NCBI GenBank assembly: GCA_946478755.1
Contig: CAMLDJ010000030.1
Location: 1 to 33,551, forward strand
Direction: 5' to 3'
DNA length: 33,551 nt
DNA from: an uncultured Pedobacter sp.
Lineage (GTDB): Bacteria; Bacteroidota; Bacteroidia; Sphingobacteriales; Sphingobacteriaceae
Under the pieces are notes generated by a model, which worked only from the letters and a program-made list of their open reading frames with translations, did no database searches and was not told the DNA's origin. The position numbers and the translations under genes were made by a program. Shown here one piece after another: positions 26,103 to 32,816 of the stretch (position 1 is the first letter of the stretch; the number at the start of each line of letters is the position of its first letter).

Positions 26103-26654
26103 ATGCGCAAGGATAGAAAGAATGCAGTCAGGCAAGCAATTGTCGATACGGCCTCCCGTTTATTCTATAAACAGGGATATGGCAATACAGGAATCAATCA
26201 AATCATCGAAGAGTCCGGGGTTGTTAAATCTTCTCTTTATACGACTTTCCGATCTAAGGAGGATATCCTGATGGCCTACCTGGAAACTTCCGGTGCAGCA
26301 ACTGATGAAGCCCTAAAAAAAGCTACGGAAAAATTTTCCGATCCAAAGGAAAAGGTGTTGGCTATATTCAGCTATCTTGAAGGGCTGGTGCAGGAGCCAG
26401 AATACTATGGCTGCAACTTTCTGAATATCATATCTGAGATACCGAAAGATAATAACCCCGCGCATGTGCAGATCAAAAAACAAAAGAATGGTGTGAGGCG
26501 TCTGTTCGGCCAGTTGTTGGAGCCTATTGGGAAAGAAAGTCTGGCAGATGAAATGTACACATTATTTGAAGGGGCTCTCATTGCCAACAAGGTCCACAAT
26601 GACGTATGGCCGGTAGTTAGCGCGCGTAAGATTGCCGAAAAGCTATTGAGGTAA
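26103..26654 (+). CDS. TetR family repressor, first paralogue
   Basis: 183 aa from ATG at 26103; an upstream TTG frame start at 26082 lies within the operator and promoter and is rejected. The N-terminal helix-turn-helix reads TGINQIIEESGVVKSSLYTTFRSKEDILMAYLE, classic TetR. The C-terminal ligand and dimer domain carries EPEYYGCNFLNIISEIPKDN. It is clearly paralogous to the next gene, with the same motifs throughout (GCNFLNI versus GCHFLNI, TLFEGALIANKVH versus TLFEGALISNKVH). The strong palindrome at its promoter implies autorepression. The conserved Cys in both (GC[NH]FLN) might sense an electrophile or oxidant, which is an inference. Confidence 0.9.
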   Translation: MRKDRKNAVRQAIVDTASRLFYKQGYGNTGINQIIEESGVVKSSLYTTFRSKEDILMAYLETSGAATDEALKKATEKFSDPKEKVLAIFSYLEGLVQEPEYYGCNFLNIISEIPKDNNPAHVQIKKQKNGVRRLFGQLLEPIGKESLADEMYTLFEGALIANKVHNDVWPVVSARKIAEKLLR

Positions 26655-26725
26655 AAATTATTTTCCTGATATTCAACATGATACACACTTAAATACAGAG
26701 TAAGCAAAACAAATTAAAAAATAAA

Positions 26726-26766
26726 TAAAACAGACTTGTCTGTTTTAGTAATAATATATATCTTTG
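26726..26766 (+). promoter_or_regulatory. Second TetR operator and promoter
   Basis: TAAAACAGAC (26726-26735), TT, GTCTGTTTTA (26738-26747) is a perfect 10-bp-arm palindrome with the same ACAGACTTGTCTGT core as the site at 26052. TATCTTTG (26759-26766) is the -7 box, with TTG in the palindrome centre 20 nt before it. The start codon begins 5 nt after the -7 box. The shared core suggests that both repressors can read both sites. Confidence 0.8.
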
Positions 26767-26770
26767 GTTC

Positions 26771-27310
26771 ATGAGAAAGAAACCAGTAAGGGAGTCGATC
26801 ATCAGAACAGCAGCGAGGCTCTTCTATCAAAACGGGTATAGCAATACAGGCATCAACCAAATCATCAAGGAAGCTGGTATTGCAAAGTCTTCCTTATACC
26901 AGCATTTCCGGTCAAAAGAAGATTTGTTTATGGCGTATTTGGAGGAGACAGGCGTGATGACACTAGGACTACTGAAACAGGCGGCCGAAAAAAGGACTAC
27001 CCCAAAAGAAAAAGTGCTGGAGATCTTTGATTACTTAAATACGCTGGTGGGAAGAGACGATTTTTTCGGTTGTCATTTTCTGAATATTGTGTATGAGATG
27101 CCGCAGGAAGCCAGCCGAATCAAAGTACAGGTAAGGAAGCAAAAAGACGGCGTTCGGGAGCTTTTTAAGCAAATTCTGGCTGACAATAACGCGGAGACGC
27201 TGGCTGATGAGATCTATACACTTTTTGAAGGTGCCCTGATCAGCAATAAGGTGCATGATCAAACCTGGCCGATCATCTCGGCAAGAAATATTGTCGAAAA
27301 GCTGTTATAA
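26771..27310 (+). CDS. TetR family repressor, second paralogue
   Basis: 179 aa. The helix-turn-helix reads TGINQIIKEAGIAKSSLYQHFRSKEDLFMAYLEE, almost the same as in the gene upstream. The ligand domain diverges more (LVGRDDFFGCHFLNIVYEMPQEAS). The pair looks like a tandem duplication in which the DNA-binding part and operator were kept while the sensor part drifted, so two signals could converge on one set of promoters. The alpha/beta hydrolase gene 87 bp downstream has a related operator-like site and is its likely target. Confidence 0.9.
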   Translation: MRKKPVRESIIRTAARLFYQNGYSNTGINQIIKEAGIAKSSLYQHFRSKEDLFMAYLEETGVMTLGLLKQAAEKRTTPKEKVLEIFDYLNTLVGRDDFFGCHFLNIVYEMPQEASRIKVQVRKQKDGVRELFKQILADNNAETLADEIYTLFEGALISNKVHDQTWPIISARNIVEKLL

Positions 27311-27325
27311 TTTTTTACACAAACA

Positions 27326-27345
27326 AAAACGGATCGATCTGTTTT
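27326..27345 (+). promoter_or_regulatory. Diverged TetR operator-like dyad before the hydrolase
   Basis: AAAACGGATCGATCTGTTTT matches 15 of 20 positions of the 26727-26746 operator and keeps the two-fold symmetry with one mismatch pair. It lies about 50 bp before the alpha/beta hydrolase start. No good TAnnTTTG box is evident after it. Confidence 0.5.
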
Positions 27346-27397
27346 ATAATAAGAAACCGTCAATTAATAAAAATAAAAACTCTTAAAACAAACAATC

Positions 27398-28267
27398 ATG
27401 AAAACACACGCGATAAAATATCTAAAAACCAAAGTTGACGATCTGAATATTTTTTACCGTGAATCGGGACCTAAAGATGCACCGGTGGTGCTGCTGTTAC
27501 ACGGATACCCAACTTCGTCCCACATGTACAGGAACCTGATCCCTTTATTGAACGAAAAATACCATGTCATTGCCCCTGACCTAATTGGCTTCGGCTATTC
27601 AGATACACCTCATTACAAGACATTTAACTATACTTTTGATAACCTCACCAAGTATATACAGGGATTTATTGACCAGTTGGGGTTGAAGCGGTTTGCAGTT
27701 CAGGTTTTCGATTACGGGGCGCCGGTCGGCTTCAGGCTGGCAGTAGCCAATCCCGAAAAGATCACCGGAATTATTTCCCAAAACGGGAATGCTTATGAAG
27801 CAGGCTTAAGCGAGGGCTGGAATCCTATTCAAAAATACTGGGCAGAGCCGAGCGAAGAAAATCGTAACAATTTAAAAGTATTGTCAACGGCTGAAACCAC
27901 CCAGTGGCAGTATTTCACCGGGGTGAGTGATAAAAACCTGATCGCACCGGAGTCATACACGCTGGATCAGTTTTTTCTGGACCGTGATGAGAATGAAGAG
28001 ATTCAGTTGGACCTGTTCAAGGACTATGCCAGCAATGTAGCCCTTTATCCGACGTTTCAGAAATATTTCAGGGAGAGTCAGGTGCCCTTTTTAGCTGTAT
28101 GGGGAGATAAAGATCCTTTCTTTTTGCCAGAGGGTGCAGAAGCTTTTAAGCAAGACCTGCCGAAAGCGATTGTCAAATTCTTTGACACAGGTCATTTTGC
28201 GCTGGAAACCCATGTCAATGAAATTAGCCAGGACATCCTGCAGTTTTTGGGAACGCTAGATAAGTAA
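27398..28267 (+). CDS. Alpha/beta hydrolase with Asp nucleophile (dehalogenase/epoxide-hydrolase type)
   Basis: 289 aa, no signal peptide, cytosolic. HGYPTSSHMYRNLIP (35 onward) gives the oxyanion-hole HG motif. VQVFDYGAPVGFRLA places Asp105 at the nucleophile elbow instead of Ser, as in haloalkane dehalogenases and epoxide hydrolases. WGDKDPFFLPEGAE and GHFALETH supply the likely acid and His. Cap residues are tryptophan-rich (GWNPIQKYW). The natural substrate is not evident; haloalkane, epoxide or fluoroacetate-like substrates fit the family. Next to two TetR genes it resembles a detoxification gene induced by its own substrate. Confidence 0.85.
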   Translation: MKTHAIKYLKTKVDDLNIFYRESGPKDAPVVLLLHGYPTSSHMYRNLIPLLNEKYHVIAPDLIGFGYSDTPHYKTFNYTFDNLTKYIQGFIDQLGLKRFAVQVFDYGAPVGFRLAVANPEKITGIISQNGNAYEAGLSEGWNPIQKYWAEPSEENRNNLKVLSTAETTQWQYFTGVSDKNLIAPESYTLDQFFLDRDENEEIQLDLFKDYASNVALYPTFQKYFRESQVPFLAVWGDKDPFFLPEGAEAFKQDLPKAIVKFFDTGHFALETHVNEISQDILQFLGTLDK

Positions 28268-28286
28268 TGACATCAAGTGGAAAAAA

Positions 28287-28309
28287 AGGCGGCCGGTATG
28301 TGGCCGCCT
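28287..28309. terminator. GC-rich hairpin after the hydrolase
   Basis: AGGCGGCC (28287-28294), 7-nt loop, GGCCGCCT (28302-28309): a perfect 8-bp stem 19 nt after the stop. The run of A before it (from 28281) makes a U-run on the minus strand, while the plus side has no T-run. It may stop transcription from the right, or from both sides by stem strength. Confidence 0.6.
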
Positions 28310-28343
28310 ATGCAAATGTATAAGAAAGAAACTAAAGGAAAAA

Positions 28344-28517
28344 ATGATCCAGACGATAGGTAAAGCTGAAATGGAAATGCTGAAGATAAATGAAACACAT
28401 ATTATAGCGGCTCCAGTTGCAATTGAGCAAGACCTACACTTCTGGCAGGACATACTGCAAGGGCTAAGCTCCCATCCTAAATACCTACCCTCAAAATATT
28501 TTTACGATGCGGCGTGA
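28344..28517 (+). pseudogene. Truncated egtD-like remnant (histidine N-alpha-methyltransferase)
   Basis: A 57-codon frame from ATG at 28344 ends FWQDILQGLSSHPKYLPSKYFYDAA and then TGA at 28515. This matches the start of EgtD-type SAM-dependent histidine methyltransferases, where the segment PKYLPSKYFYD is followed by GDxLF and the catalytic domain. Here the frame breaks at that point. In the +1 frame the next bases read DANEL before the similarity ends, consistent with a small deletion (GG lost) plus loss of the rest (full-length proteins are roughly 320 aa). EgtD makes hercynine in ergothioneine synthesis. The remnant sits between a hydrolase and an AraC regulator. The remaining intergenic bases to 28596 show nothing else. 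Family recognition is from memory of the motif. Confidence 0.65.
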
Positions 28518-28596
28518 CGCCAACGAACTGACATTATAAAAAATAGCATTACTCGTCATAGAAGAGTAGTGCAGAAATCAACTGACTAAATCCTGA

Positions 28597-29445
28597 ATGA
28601 AACAAGAATTTAACCACCACAAGCTAAATGCCCAGTTCCGGCTGATTTATGATGAGGCGAACTTTGACCAGATCTTTTACGGAAAGAACCGAAAAGACAA
28701 ACTGTTGACTATAGCCTGGAATAAAGGGAAGGATCAAAAAGTGAGTATAGATAATGTGAGCTATCATTTCCCGGAAAATAGTATTCTCTGTCTGATGGCT
28801 AGTGAAACTTTTCATTTTGACCATCCGGCCAGCATTGTCGCCTGGCAGTTCGACAGGGAGTTTTACTGTATTGTTGACCATGACAAGGAAGTGAGCTGCG
28901 CAGGATTTCTATTCTACGGATCGGCTCAAAAGATGTTTGTGAGCCTCGACGAGCACAACCGCAGGCAGACTGAGCTACTGCTCGAGGTATTCCAGGATGA
29001 GTTTGAAACGCCGGATAGCATACAGGGGGAAATGATGCAGGTATTGCTCAAGCGGCTTATCATCATCGTGACCAGACTGGCGAAGGAACAATACATTGCT
29101 GAGAAGGAATTAACGGCAGACAAGCTGGACCTGGTCAGAAAATACAATATGATGGTGGAAAGCCACTATAAGACCGAGCATCAGGTCAGGTTTTACGCTG
29201 ATCAACTTTTTAAATCTCCAAAGACCTTAGCCAATGTTTTTGCCTTATACAGCTACAAAAGCCCGATAATGGTCATCCAGGACCGGATTATGATGGAGGC
29301 TAAGCGGTTATTGTTCTATACGGAAAAAACATCAAAGGAAATCGCTTTCGAGCTAGGATTTGAAGATGCCAATCATTTCAGCAAGTTTTTTAAGAAGCAT
29401 GCCGGACAGCCCCCCACTGAATTCAAGCGCGTCATGCCGGCATAA
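28597..29445 (+). CDS. AraC family transcriptional regulator
   Basis: 282 aa. The C-terminal AraC domain has two helix-turn-helix units; the second contains TSKEIAFELGFEDANHFSKFFKKHAGQPPTEFKR, a standard end. The N-terminal half is a cupin-like sensor domain (IAWNKGKDQKVSIDNVSYHFPENSILCLM) with Cys residues. The next gene encodes a DUF417 protein after a terminator hairpin, which resembles the RclR-RclC arrangement of reactive chlorine response in enterobacteria, though RclR homology itself is not shown here. Targets are unknown. Confidence 0.88.
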   Translation: MKQEFNHHKLNAQFRLIYDEANFDQIFYGKNRKDKLLTIAWNKGKDQKVSIDNVSYHFPENSILCLMASETFHFDHPASIVAWQFDREFYCIVDHDKEVSCAGFLFYGSAQKMFVSLDEHNRRQTELLLEVFQDEFETPDSIQGEMMQVLLKRLIIIVTRLAKEQYIAEKELTADKLDLVRKYNMMVESHYKTEHQVRFYADQLFKSPKTLANVFALYSYKSPIMVIQDRIMMEAKRLLFYTEKTSKEIAFELGFEDANHFSKFFKKHAGQPPTEFKRVMPA

Positions 29446-29475
29446 CAGGAAGATCAAAATCTATAAAAAAAAACA

Positions 29476-29533
29476 AAGCCGGGAAATCTAAACCTGCCTT
29501 CGGGCAGTGTAGCCATTTCCCGGCTTCGCTTTT
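29476..29533. terminator. Nested double hairpin, bidirectional terminator
   Basis: AAGCCGGGAAAT (29476-29487) and ATTTCCCGGCTT (29515-29526) form a perfect 12-bp stem. Its loop holds a second hairpin CTGCC-TTCG-GGCAG (29494-29507) with a stable UUCG tetraloop. TTTT at 29530-29533 follows, and a long A-run (29465-29473) precedes, so it can end transcription from both sides. It lies between AraC and the DUF417 gene. Confidence 0.75.
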
Positions 29534-29586
29534 AACCCCACCTTTGGATTATCAAATTAATCATAAACAAATAAGCCTAAAAAAAA

Positions 29587-30129
29587 ATGAAAACAAGCAC
29601 AACTCAAGTACACGCCCAGACAACACAAAATTCTTTCGCGGTACAATCTCCTCTTACCAGGCTGTCGGCATGGGTAGCAGCACGCAACCTCCCGTTTTTT
29701 GTCATCAGTTTAGCAATGATTGTCATGCTGCTGTGGGCAGGATCTTACAAAATGACAGACCCCGGAGCAGAAGGCATCGCACCCCTTGTCGACAATAACC
29801 CATTGATCAGCTGGCACTTTAAAGTGTTCGGCCCGTATCTTGGTTCTGATCTGATTGGGATTACTGAGGTCATCGCCGCCCTGCTGTTCATCATAGGCTA
29901 CTTCAGACCAAAAGCCGGAATTCTGGGCGGGCTGATAGCGACACTGATGTTCTTTGTAACCAGTACCATGGTCATCACTACACCCGGAGCAGTAGTCCCA
30001 GTGGAAGGCATCGGATACATGAGCTTTTTAGGTCTCTTCCTTTTTAAGGACATCATTTCAATGGGCGCAGCCTTATACCTGATCAGCTACTTTGGCAAAA
30101 AGGCAACCCTGCTGGAGAATGCGAAATAA
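29587..30129 (+). CDS. DUF417 (YkgB/RclC-like) inner-membrane protein
   Basis: 180 aa with four predicted membrane helices (about 36-54, 86-104, 108-128 and 145-165). LWAGSYKMTDPGAEGIAPLVDNNPLISWHFKVFG and later ITEVIAALLFIIGYFRPKAGILGGLIATLMFFVTSTMVITTPGA match the DUF417 pattern. In E. coli the DUF417 protein RclC belongs to the reactive-chlorine-resistance operon. Oxidative-stress genes follow here (AhpD-like, ECF sigma, peroxiredoxin), which fits a similar role, though function is inferred. The first 30 residues are polar and unlike the family. Confidence 0.85.
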   Translation: MKTSTTQVHAQTTQNSFAVQSPLTRLSAWVAARNLPFFVISLAMIVMLLWAGSYKMTDPGAEGIAPLVDNNPLISWHFKVFGPYLGSDLIGITEVIAALLFIIGYFRPKAGILGGLIATLMFFVTSTMVITTPGAVVPVEGIGYMSFLGLFLFKDIISMGAALYLISYFGKKATLLENAK

Positions 30130-30362
30130 AGTAAACAGAAACTCGTTATCCTTCACCGAGAAGACAGCCATTCTTCAACGGCGAAAATCACCGCAAAGAC
30201 ATAAAAGCTATCGCAGTACTCGCTCTGGTGCAAAATCATCATTAAGGGCCAAACAAAAAAATGAAAAACTTGGTTGTGAGCCAGAGGCATTATCAATTAT
30301 ATTTATGCGCTGACAGGAGTACCAATTGACTGTCCAGCACCTGCAAGATTGTAAAGGAAAAT
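30130..30362. other. Intergenic sequence between DUF417 and AhpD-like genes
   Basis: Apart from the hairpin that follows, I find no gene with recognisable protein features and no repeat here. The short open frames have no coding character. Confidence 0.4.
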
Positions 30363-30402
30363 GATGCAAGAACTGGTACCTGAAGGTGCCGGTTCTTGCA
30401 TC
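30363..30402. terminator. Long 18-bp hairpin just before the AhpD-like gene
   Basis: GATGCAAGAACTGGTACC (30363-30380), loop TGAA, GGTGCCGGTTCTTGCATC (30385-30402) form an 18-bp stem with two G-U pairs. It ends 15 nt before the chosen ATG. It could be a terminator of the DUF417 transcript, or a leader structure that hides or stabilises the AhpD-like mRNA. The T-run is weak on the plus strand. Confidence 0.6.
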
Positions 30403-30417
30403 TTAAAGAATCAAGAC

Positions 30418-30957
30418 ATGAAAAATTTCCCAATACCAAGAAATGAAGAGGTCTCAAAGCAAAACCAGCATTACTTCGATTTCTACAATCGTCAATTGGG
30501 CACTTTGCCTAACCTTTATGCAATGCTGGCCCATTCAGATATCGGATTAGACAGCTATCTTCAGCTGCACCATCACGTGCAAAGTCTGAGTATAAAGGAA
30601 AGAGTCATCGTTGGCTTAGTGGTAAGCGCACTGAATGAGTCCAGTTATTGCCTGGAAACCCAGGTCATGATCGCCAAGCTCAACGGATTCAGTGAAGAGC
30701 AGATTAATGAGATCAAAAGTGGATCGGCAAGTTTTAACAAGCGTTACCAGGCACTACTCCAGCTCAGCCATAGCATTGTTGGTACGAAAGGAGATCCCCA
30801 GGAGGAGCAATTTACATCCTTTTATGAGGCGGGATATACGCATGAGAATCTGGTGGACATGATCATCTGCATTGGTGATACCCTCATTACTAATTTGCTG
30901 ACCCGCACCATGAATGTCCCTTCCGATTGCTGGTCACATCACAGCGCATTGCGGTAA
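30418..30957 (+). CDS. AhpD-like/carboxymuconolactone-decarboxylase protein lacking key active-site residues
   Basis: 179 aa from ATG at 30418; a longer frame from 30361 would run through the hairpin and is rejected. It is an all-helical AhpD/CMD fold of the kind that keeps CxYCxxxH at the active site. Here the motif reads NESSYCLETQ: Ser75 replaces the first Cys and Gln82 replaces His, with only Cys78 left. A redox relay as in AhpD is therefore unlikely without a partner Cys. The N-terminal style (YNRQLGTLPNLYAMLAHSDIGLDSYLQ) fits the family. Its position beside DUF417 and the ECF unit suggests a role in oxidative stress, possibly structural or a one-Cys mechanism. Confidence 0.85.
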   Translation: MKNFPIPRNEEVSKQNQHYFDFYNRQLGTLPNLYAMLAHSDIGLDSYLQLHHHVQSLSIKERVIVGLVVSALNESSYCLETQVMIAKLNGFSEEQINEIKSGSASFNKRYQALLQLSHSIVGTKGDPQEEQFTSFYEAGYTHENLVDMIICIGDTLITNLLTRTMNVPSDCWSHHSALR

Positions 30958-30967
30958 CTAAAAAAAT

Positions 30968-30996
30968 TGTAAGGATGTCACCTTTGCACCGACTAA
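30968..30996 (+). promoter_or_regulatory. ECF sigma autoregulatory promoter
   Basis: TGTAAGG (30968-30974), 15-nt spacer, CGACTAA (30990-30996). The same element, with the same 15-nt spacer, precedes the peroxiredoxin and spondin genes. The start codon of the sigma gene is about 45 nt further on. Shared by the sigma gene itself and two neighbours, it most likely is the promoter read by this ECF sigma factor. Confidence 0.75.
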
Positions 30997-31041
30997 GACT
31001 AAATAGCATTATATCAAATATATTTCAATTCTTATTAATCT

Positions 31042-31650
31042 ATGCAGACCGATCCAAATGAATCCATAGCGAGAACAAAACATATACTTCATCCACAATC
31101 ATGGGTGAGCAACCATGCGGATTATCTTTATGCTTATGCAGCTTCCCGTATCAATGATACCGAGCAGGCCAGGGATTTGGTGCAGGATACCTTTGTAGCT
31201 GCGCTGGAAGCTGCTGACAAATTTGAAGGCCGAAGCACTGAGCGAACCTGGCTTACAGCAATCCTGAAATTTAAGGTCATTGATTTTTATCGAAAAAGCA
31301 GCTCGATAGTCCCCAGGCCCAGTGATCTTGAGGACCATGAGAAAGGTGATCAGGATTTCTTCGATGCCAACGACGGGCACTGGAATGATCAACACAGACC
31401 CAGGGAACTGGGTATAGAAGAGCCTGATGCACTCGAAAATAAGGAGTTTAAAAAAATCCTCGAGCAATGCATGAAAAAATTGCCGATGCTTTGGCTTGCG
31501 GTATTTACGATGAAACATATGGATGGGGAAGCCACTGAGTTGATCTGTACCGAGCTGAAGATATCGGCAGCAAATTTTTGGGTAATCATACACCGGAGTA
31601 AGGTGAACCTGCGGTCCTGCCTTCAAAAGAACTGGTTTAAATCTGAATGA
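31042..31650 (+). CDS. ECF sigma factor
   Basis: 202 aa. Region 2 includes ARDLVQDTFVAALEAADKFEGRSTERTWLTAILKFKVIDFYRK (core binding and -10 recognition). An acidic linker (about 95-130, DLEDHEKGDQDFFDANDGHW) precedes region 4 (LPMLWLAVFTMKHMDGEATELICTELKISAANFWVIIHRSKVNLRSCL), which reads the -35 box. Only 1 nt separates its stop from the ATG of the zinc-finger anti-sigma gene, so they are cotranslated. Upstream lies TGTAAGG-N15-CGACTAA, probably its own target. Confidence 0.92.
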   Translation: MQTDPNESIARTKHILHPQSWVSNHADYLYAYAASRINDTEQARDLVQDTFVAALEAADKFEGRSTERTWLTAILKFKVIDFYRKSSSIVPRPSDLEDHEKGDQDFFDANDGHWNDQHRPRELGIEEPDALENKEFKKILEQCMKKLPMLWLAVFTMKHMDGEATELICTELKISAANFWVIIHRSKVNLRSCLQKNWFKSE

Positions 31651-31651
31651 C

Positions 31652-31927
31652 ATGAATGAACTAAAGAAAATACAGTACAACTGCAGAAAAGCGACTTATT
31701 TGATCGAAAAACAGCTAATCGACCGGATCACTGCCAGGGAAAAACTGGAATTGAGGATCCACCTGGTCACCTGCTCCATCTGCCGAACATTTCAGCGGCA
31801 GAGCCTGGTGATTAATCAGATGGTGCGCAGCCTCTTTGATTCCAATAATACCGCCGCACTAAAACTGGATAAGGAATATAAAAAGAAGTTACAAAAACAG
31901 ATCGATGACCTGCTGGATAAAAACTAA
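31652..31927 (+). CDS. Small zinc-binding anti-sigma factor
   Basis: 91 aa, soluble, no membrane helix. HLVTCSIC (His37, Cys41, Cys44) with Cys11 in YNCRKATYL forms a ZAS-type HxxxCxxC zinc site. ZAS anti-sigma factors hold the ECF sigma factor and release it when the zinc thiols are oxidised. The peroxiredoxin next door fits such a thiol-redox trigger. Coding begins 1 nt after the sigma stop (TGA C ATG). Confidence 0.85.
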   Translation: MNELKKIQYNCRKATYLIEKQLIDRITAREKLELRIHLVTCSICRTFQRQSLVINQMVRSLFDSNNTAALKLDKEYKKKLQKQIDDLLDKN

Positions 31928-31955
31928 CAACAGCGGTGTTCCGGAAGATATTTTT

Positions 31956-32660
31956 TTAGTCCTCACTTTTTAATGCGCTCGCAGCGGCCATCAACAACGA
32001 TGCACTTAACCTTTGAGTAATATCAGGATTGATATATTCAAATAATATGGTACCTTTTTTATTAAGAATAAATACTGAAGGCACGGGCAGCAGTTTATCT
32101 ACATTCCTGCCCCCTGAGGTTTCAGGTAAAAATGAGTCATAATTCTTGGGACTTTTGTAAGCGATGCCGAACTGCTTTGCCAGGTTCAAGTCGGCATCTG
32201 ATAGCAAGGTATAGGAAAGCTCCTGTTTGCCCATGGTTTTACGAAGGTTTTCCGGGCTATCAGTACTAACGGCTACAATCTGGTAGCCCAGTTTCCCTAG
32301 ATCCTGCTCGGCCTCCTGCAAGCCTGAAAGTTGCCTGGAGCAGTATGGACACCACCCTCCCCGGTAGAATACCAATATTGTAGGTTTGTCGCCGACTGAC
32401 TTGTTCAAGTCAAATGTTTCGCCCGAATAACTGGTCATTTTCAATACCGGTATCCTTTCGCCGATTAGCAGGGGACTGATGTCATTTGGATTCAACGGCA
32501 CGCCATTAACCGTTTTCAAGGTATCGCTAGTCAGACCCAGAGCACTCCATTGTGTCGAAGATGCCTTTGAATTTAAAGTAGACAGGCATAGCAAGGTAAT
32601 CAAGAGCAGGACGGTCAGACCGCTGCTGATCTTTAGATTGTTGTGAAGATTTTTTTTCAT
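31956..32660 (-). CDS. Exported peroxiredoxin-like (AhpC/TSA, thioredoxin-fold) protein
   Basis: 234 aa. A signal or anchor helix (about 14-30) is followed by a thioredoxin-fold domain with FYRGGWCPYCSRQ (Cys104, Cys107), the WCxxC form seen in peroxiredoxin-like AhpC/TSA proteins. VAVSTDSPENLRKT and SDADLNLAKQFGIAYK are typical. It probably reduces peroxides or thiols in the periplasm. It is convergent with the anti-sigma gene (28-bp gap) and divergent from the spondin gene, with its own ECF-type promoter at 32679-32707. Confidence 0.9.
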   Translation of the reverse strand: MKKNLHNNLKISSGLTVLLLITLLCLSTLNSKASSTQWSALGLTSDTLKTVNGVPLNPNDISPLLIGERIPVLKMTSYSGETFDLNKSVGDKPTILVFYRGGWCPYCSRQLSGLQEAEQDLGKLGYQIVAVSTDSPENLRKTMGKQELSYTLLSDADLNLAKQFGIAYKSPKNYDSFLPETSGGRNVDKLLPVPSVFILNKKGTILFEYINPDITQRLSASLLMAAASALKSED

Positions 32661-32678
32661 GTGAGTTCTTTTCCTGGT

Positions 32679-32707
32679 TTAGTCGAACCTGTTTTCAATT
32701 CCTTACA
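32679..32707 (-). promoter_or_regulatory. ECF-type promoter of the peroxiredoxin gene
   Basis: On the minus strand TGTAAGG (32707 to 32701), a 15-nt spacer and CGACTAA (32685 to 32679). Both boxes are identical to those before the sigma gene. The start codon follows about 18 nt later, so the leader is short. Confidence 0.75.
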
Positions 32708-32772
32708 AAAAATCTCATAAGGATGCCTTTTGACATAGGGTTTGTCCCAGTAACAGAAAAGATAAAAAATAT

Positions 32773-32801
32773 TGTAAGGGCTGGCGGTTTTTCCCGACCA
32801 A
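32773..32801 (+). promoter_or_regulatory. ECF-type promoter of the spondin-domain gene
   Basis: TGTAAGG (32773-32779), 15-nt spacer, CGACCAA (32795-32801), one base different from CGACTAA. The start codon is 15 nt further on. Together with 32679-32707 this makes a divergent pair of ECF-dependent promoters. Confidence 0.7.
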
Positions 32802-32816
32802 GCCAGAAAAGCAAAT

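Noticed and set aside
30361..30417. Upstream ATG start for the AhpD-like protein
   Set aside because: The extra 19 codons are the perfect hairpin at 30363-30402, not protein-like, and the family starts near 30418.
31099..31680. 193-aa open frame antisense to the ECF sigma gene
   Set aside because: It mirrors the sigma gene, has no recognisable motif and would overlap a clear ECF sigma reading frame fully.
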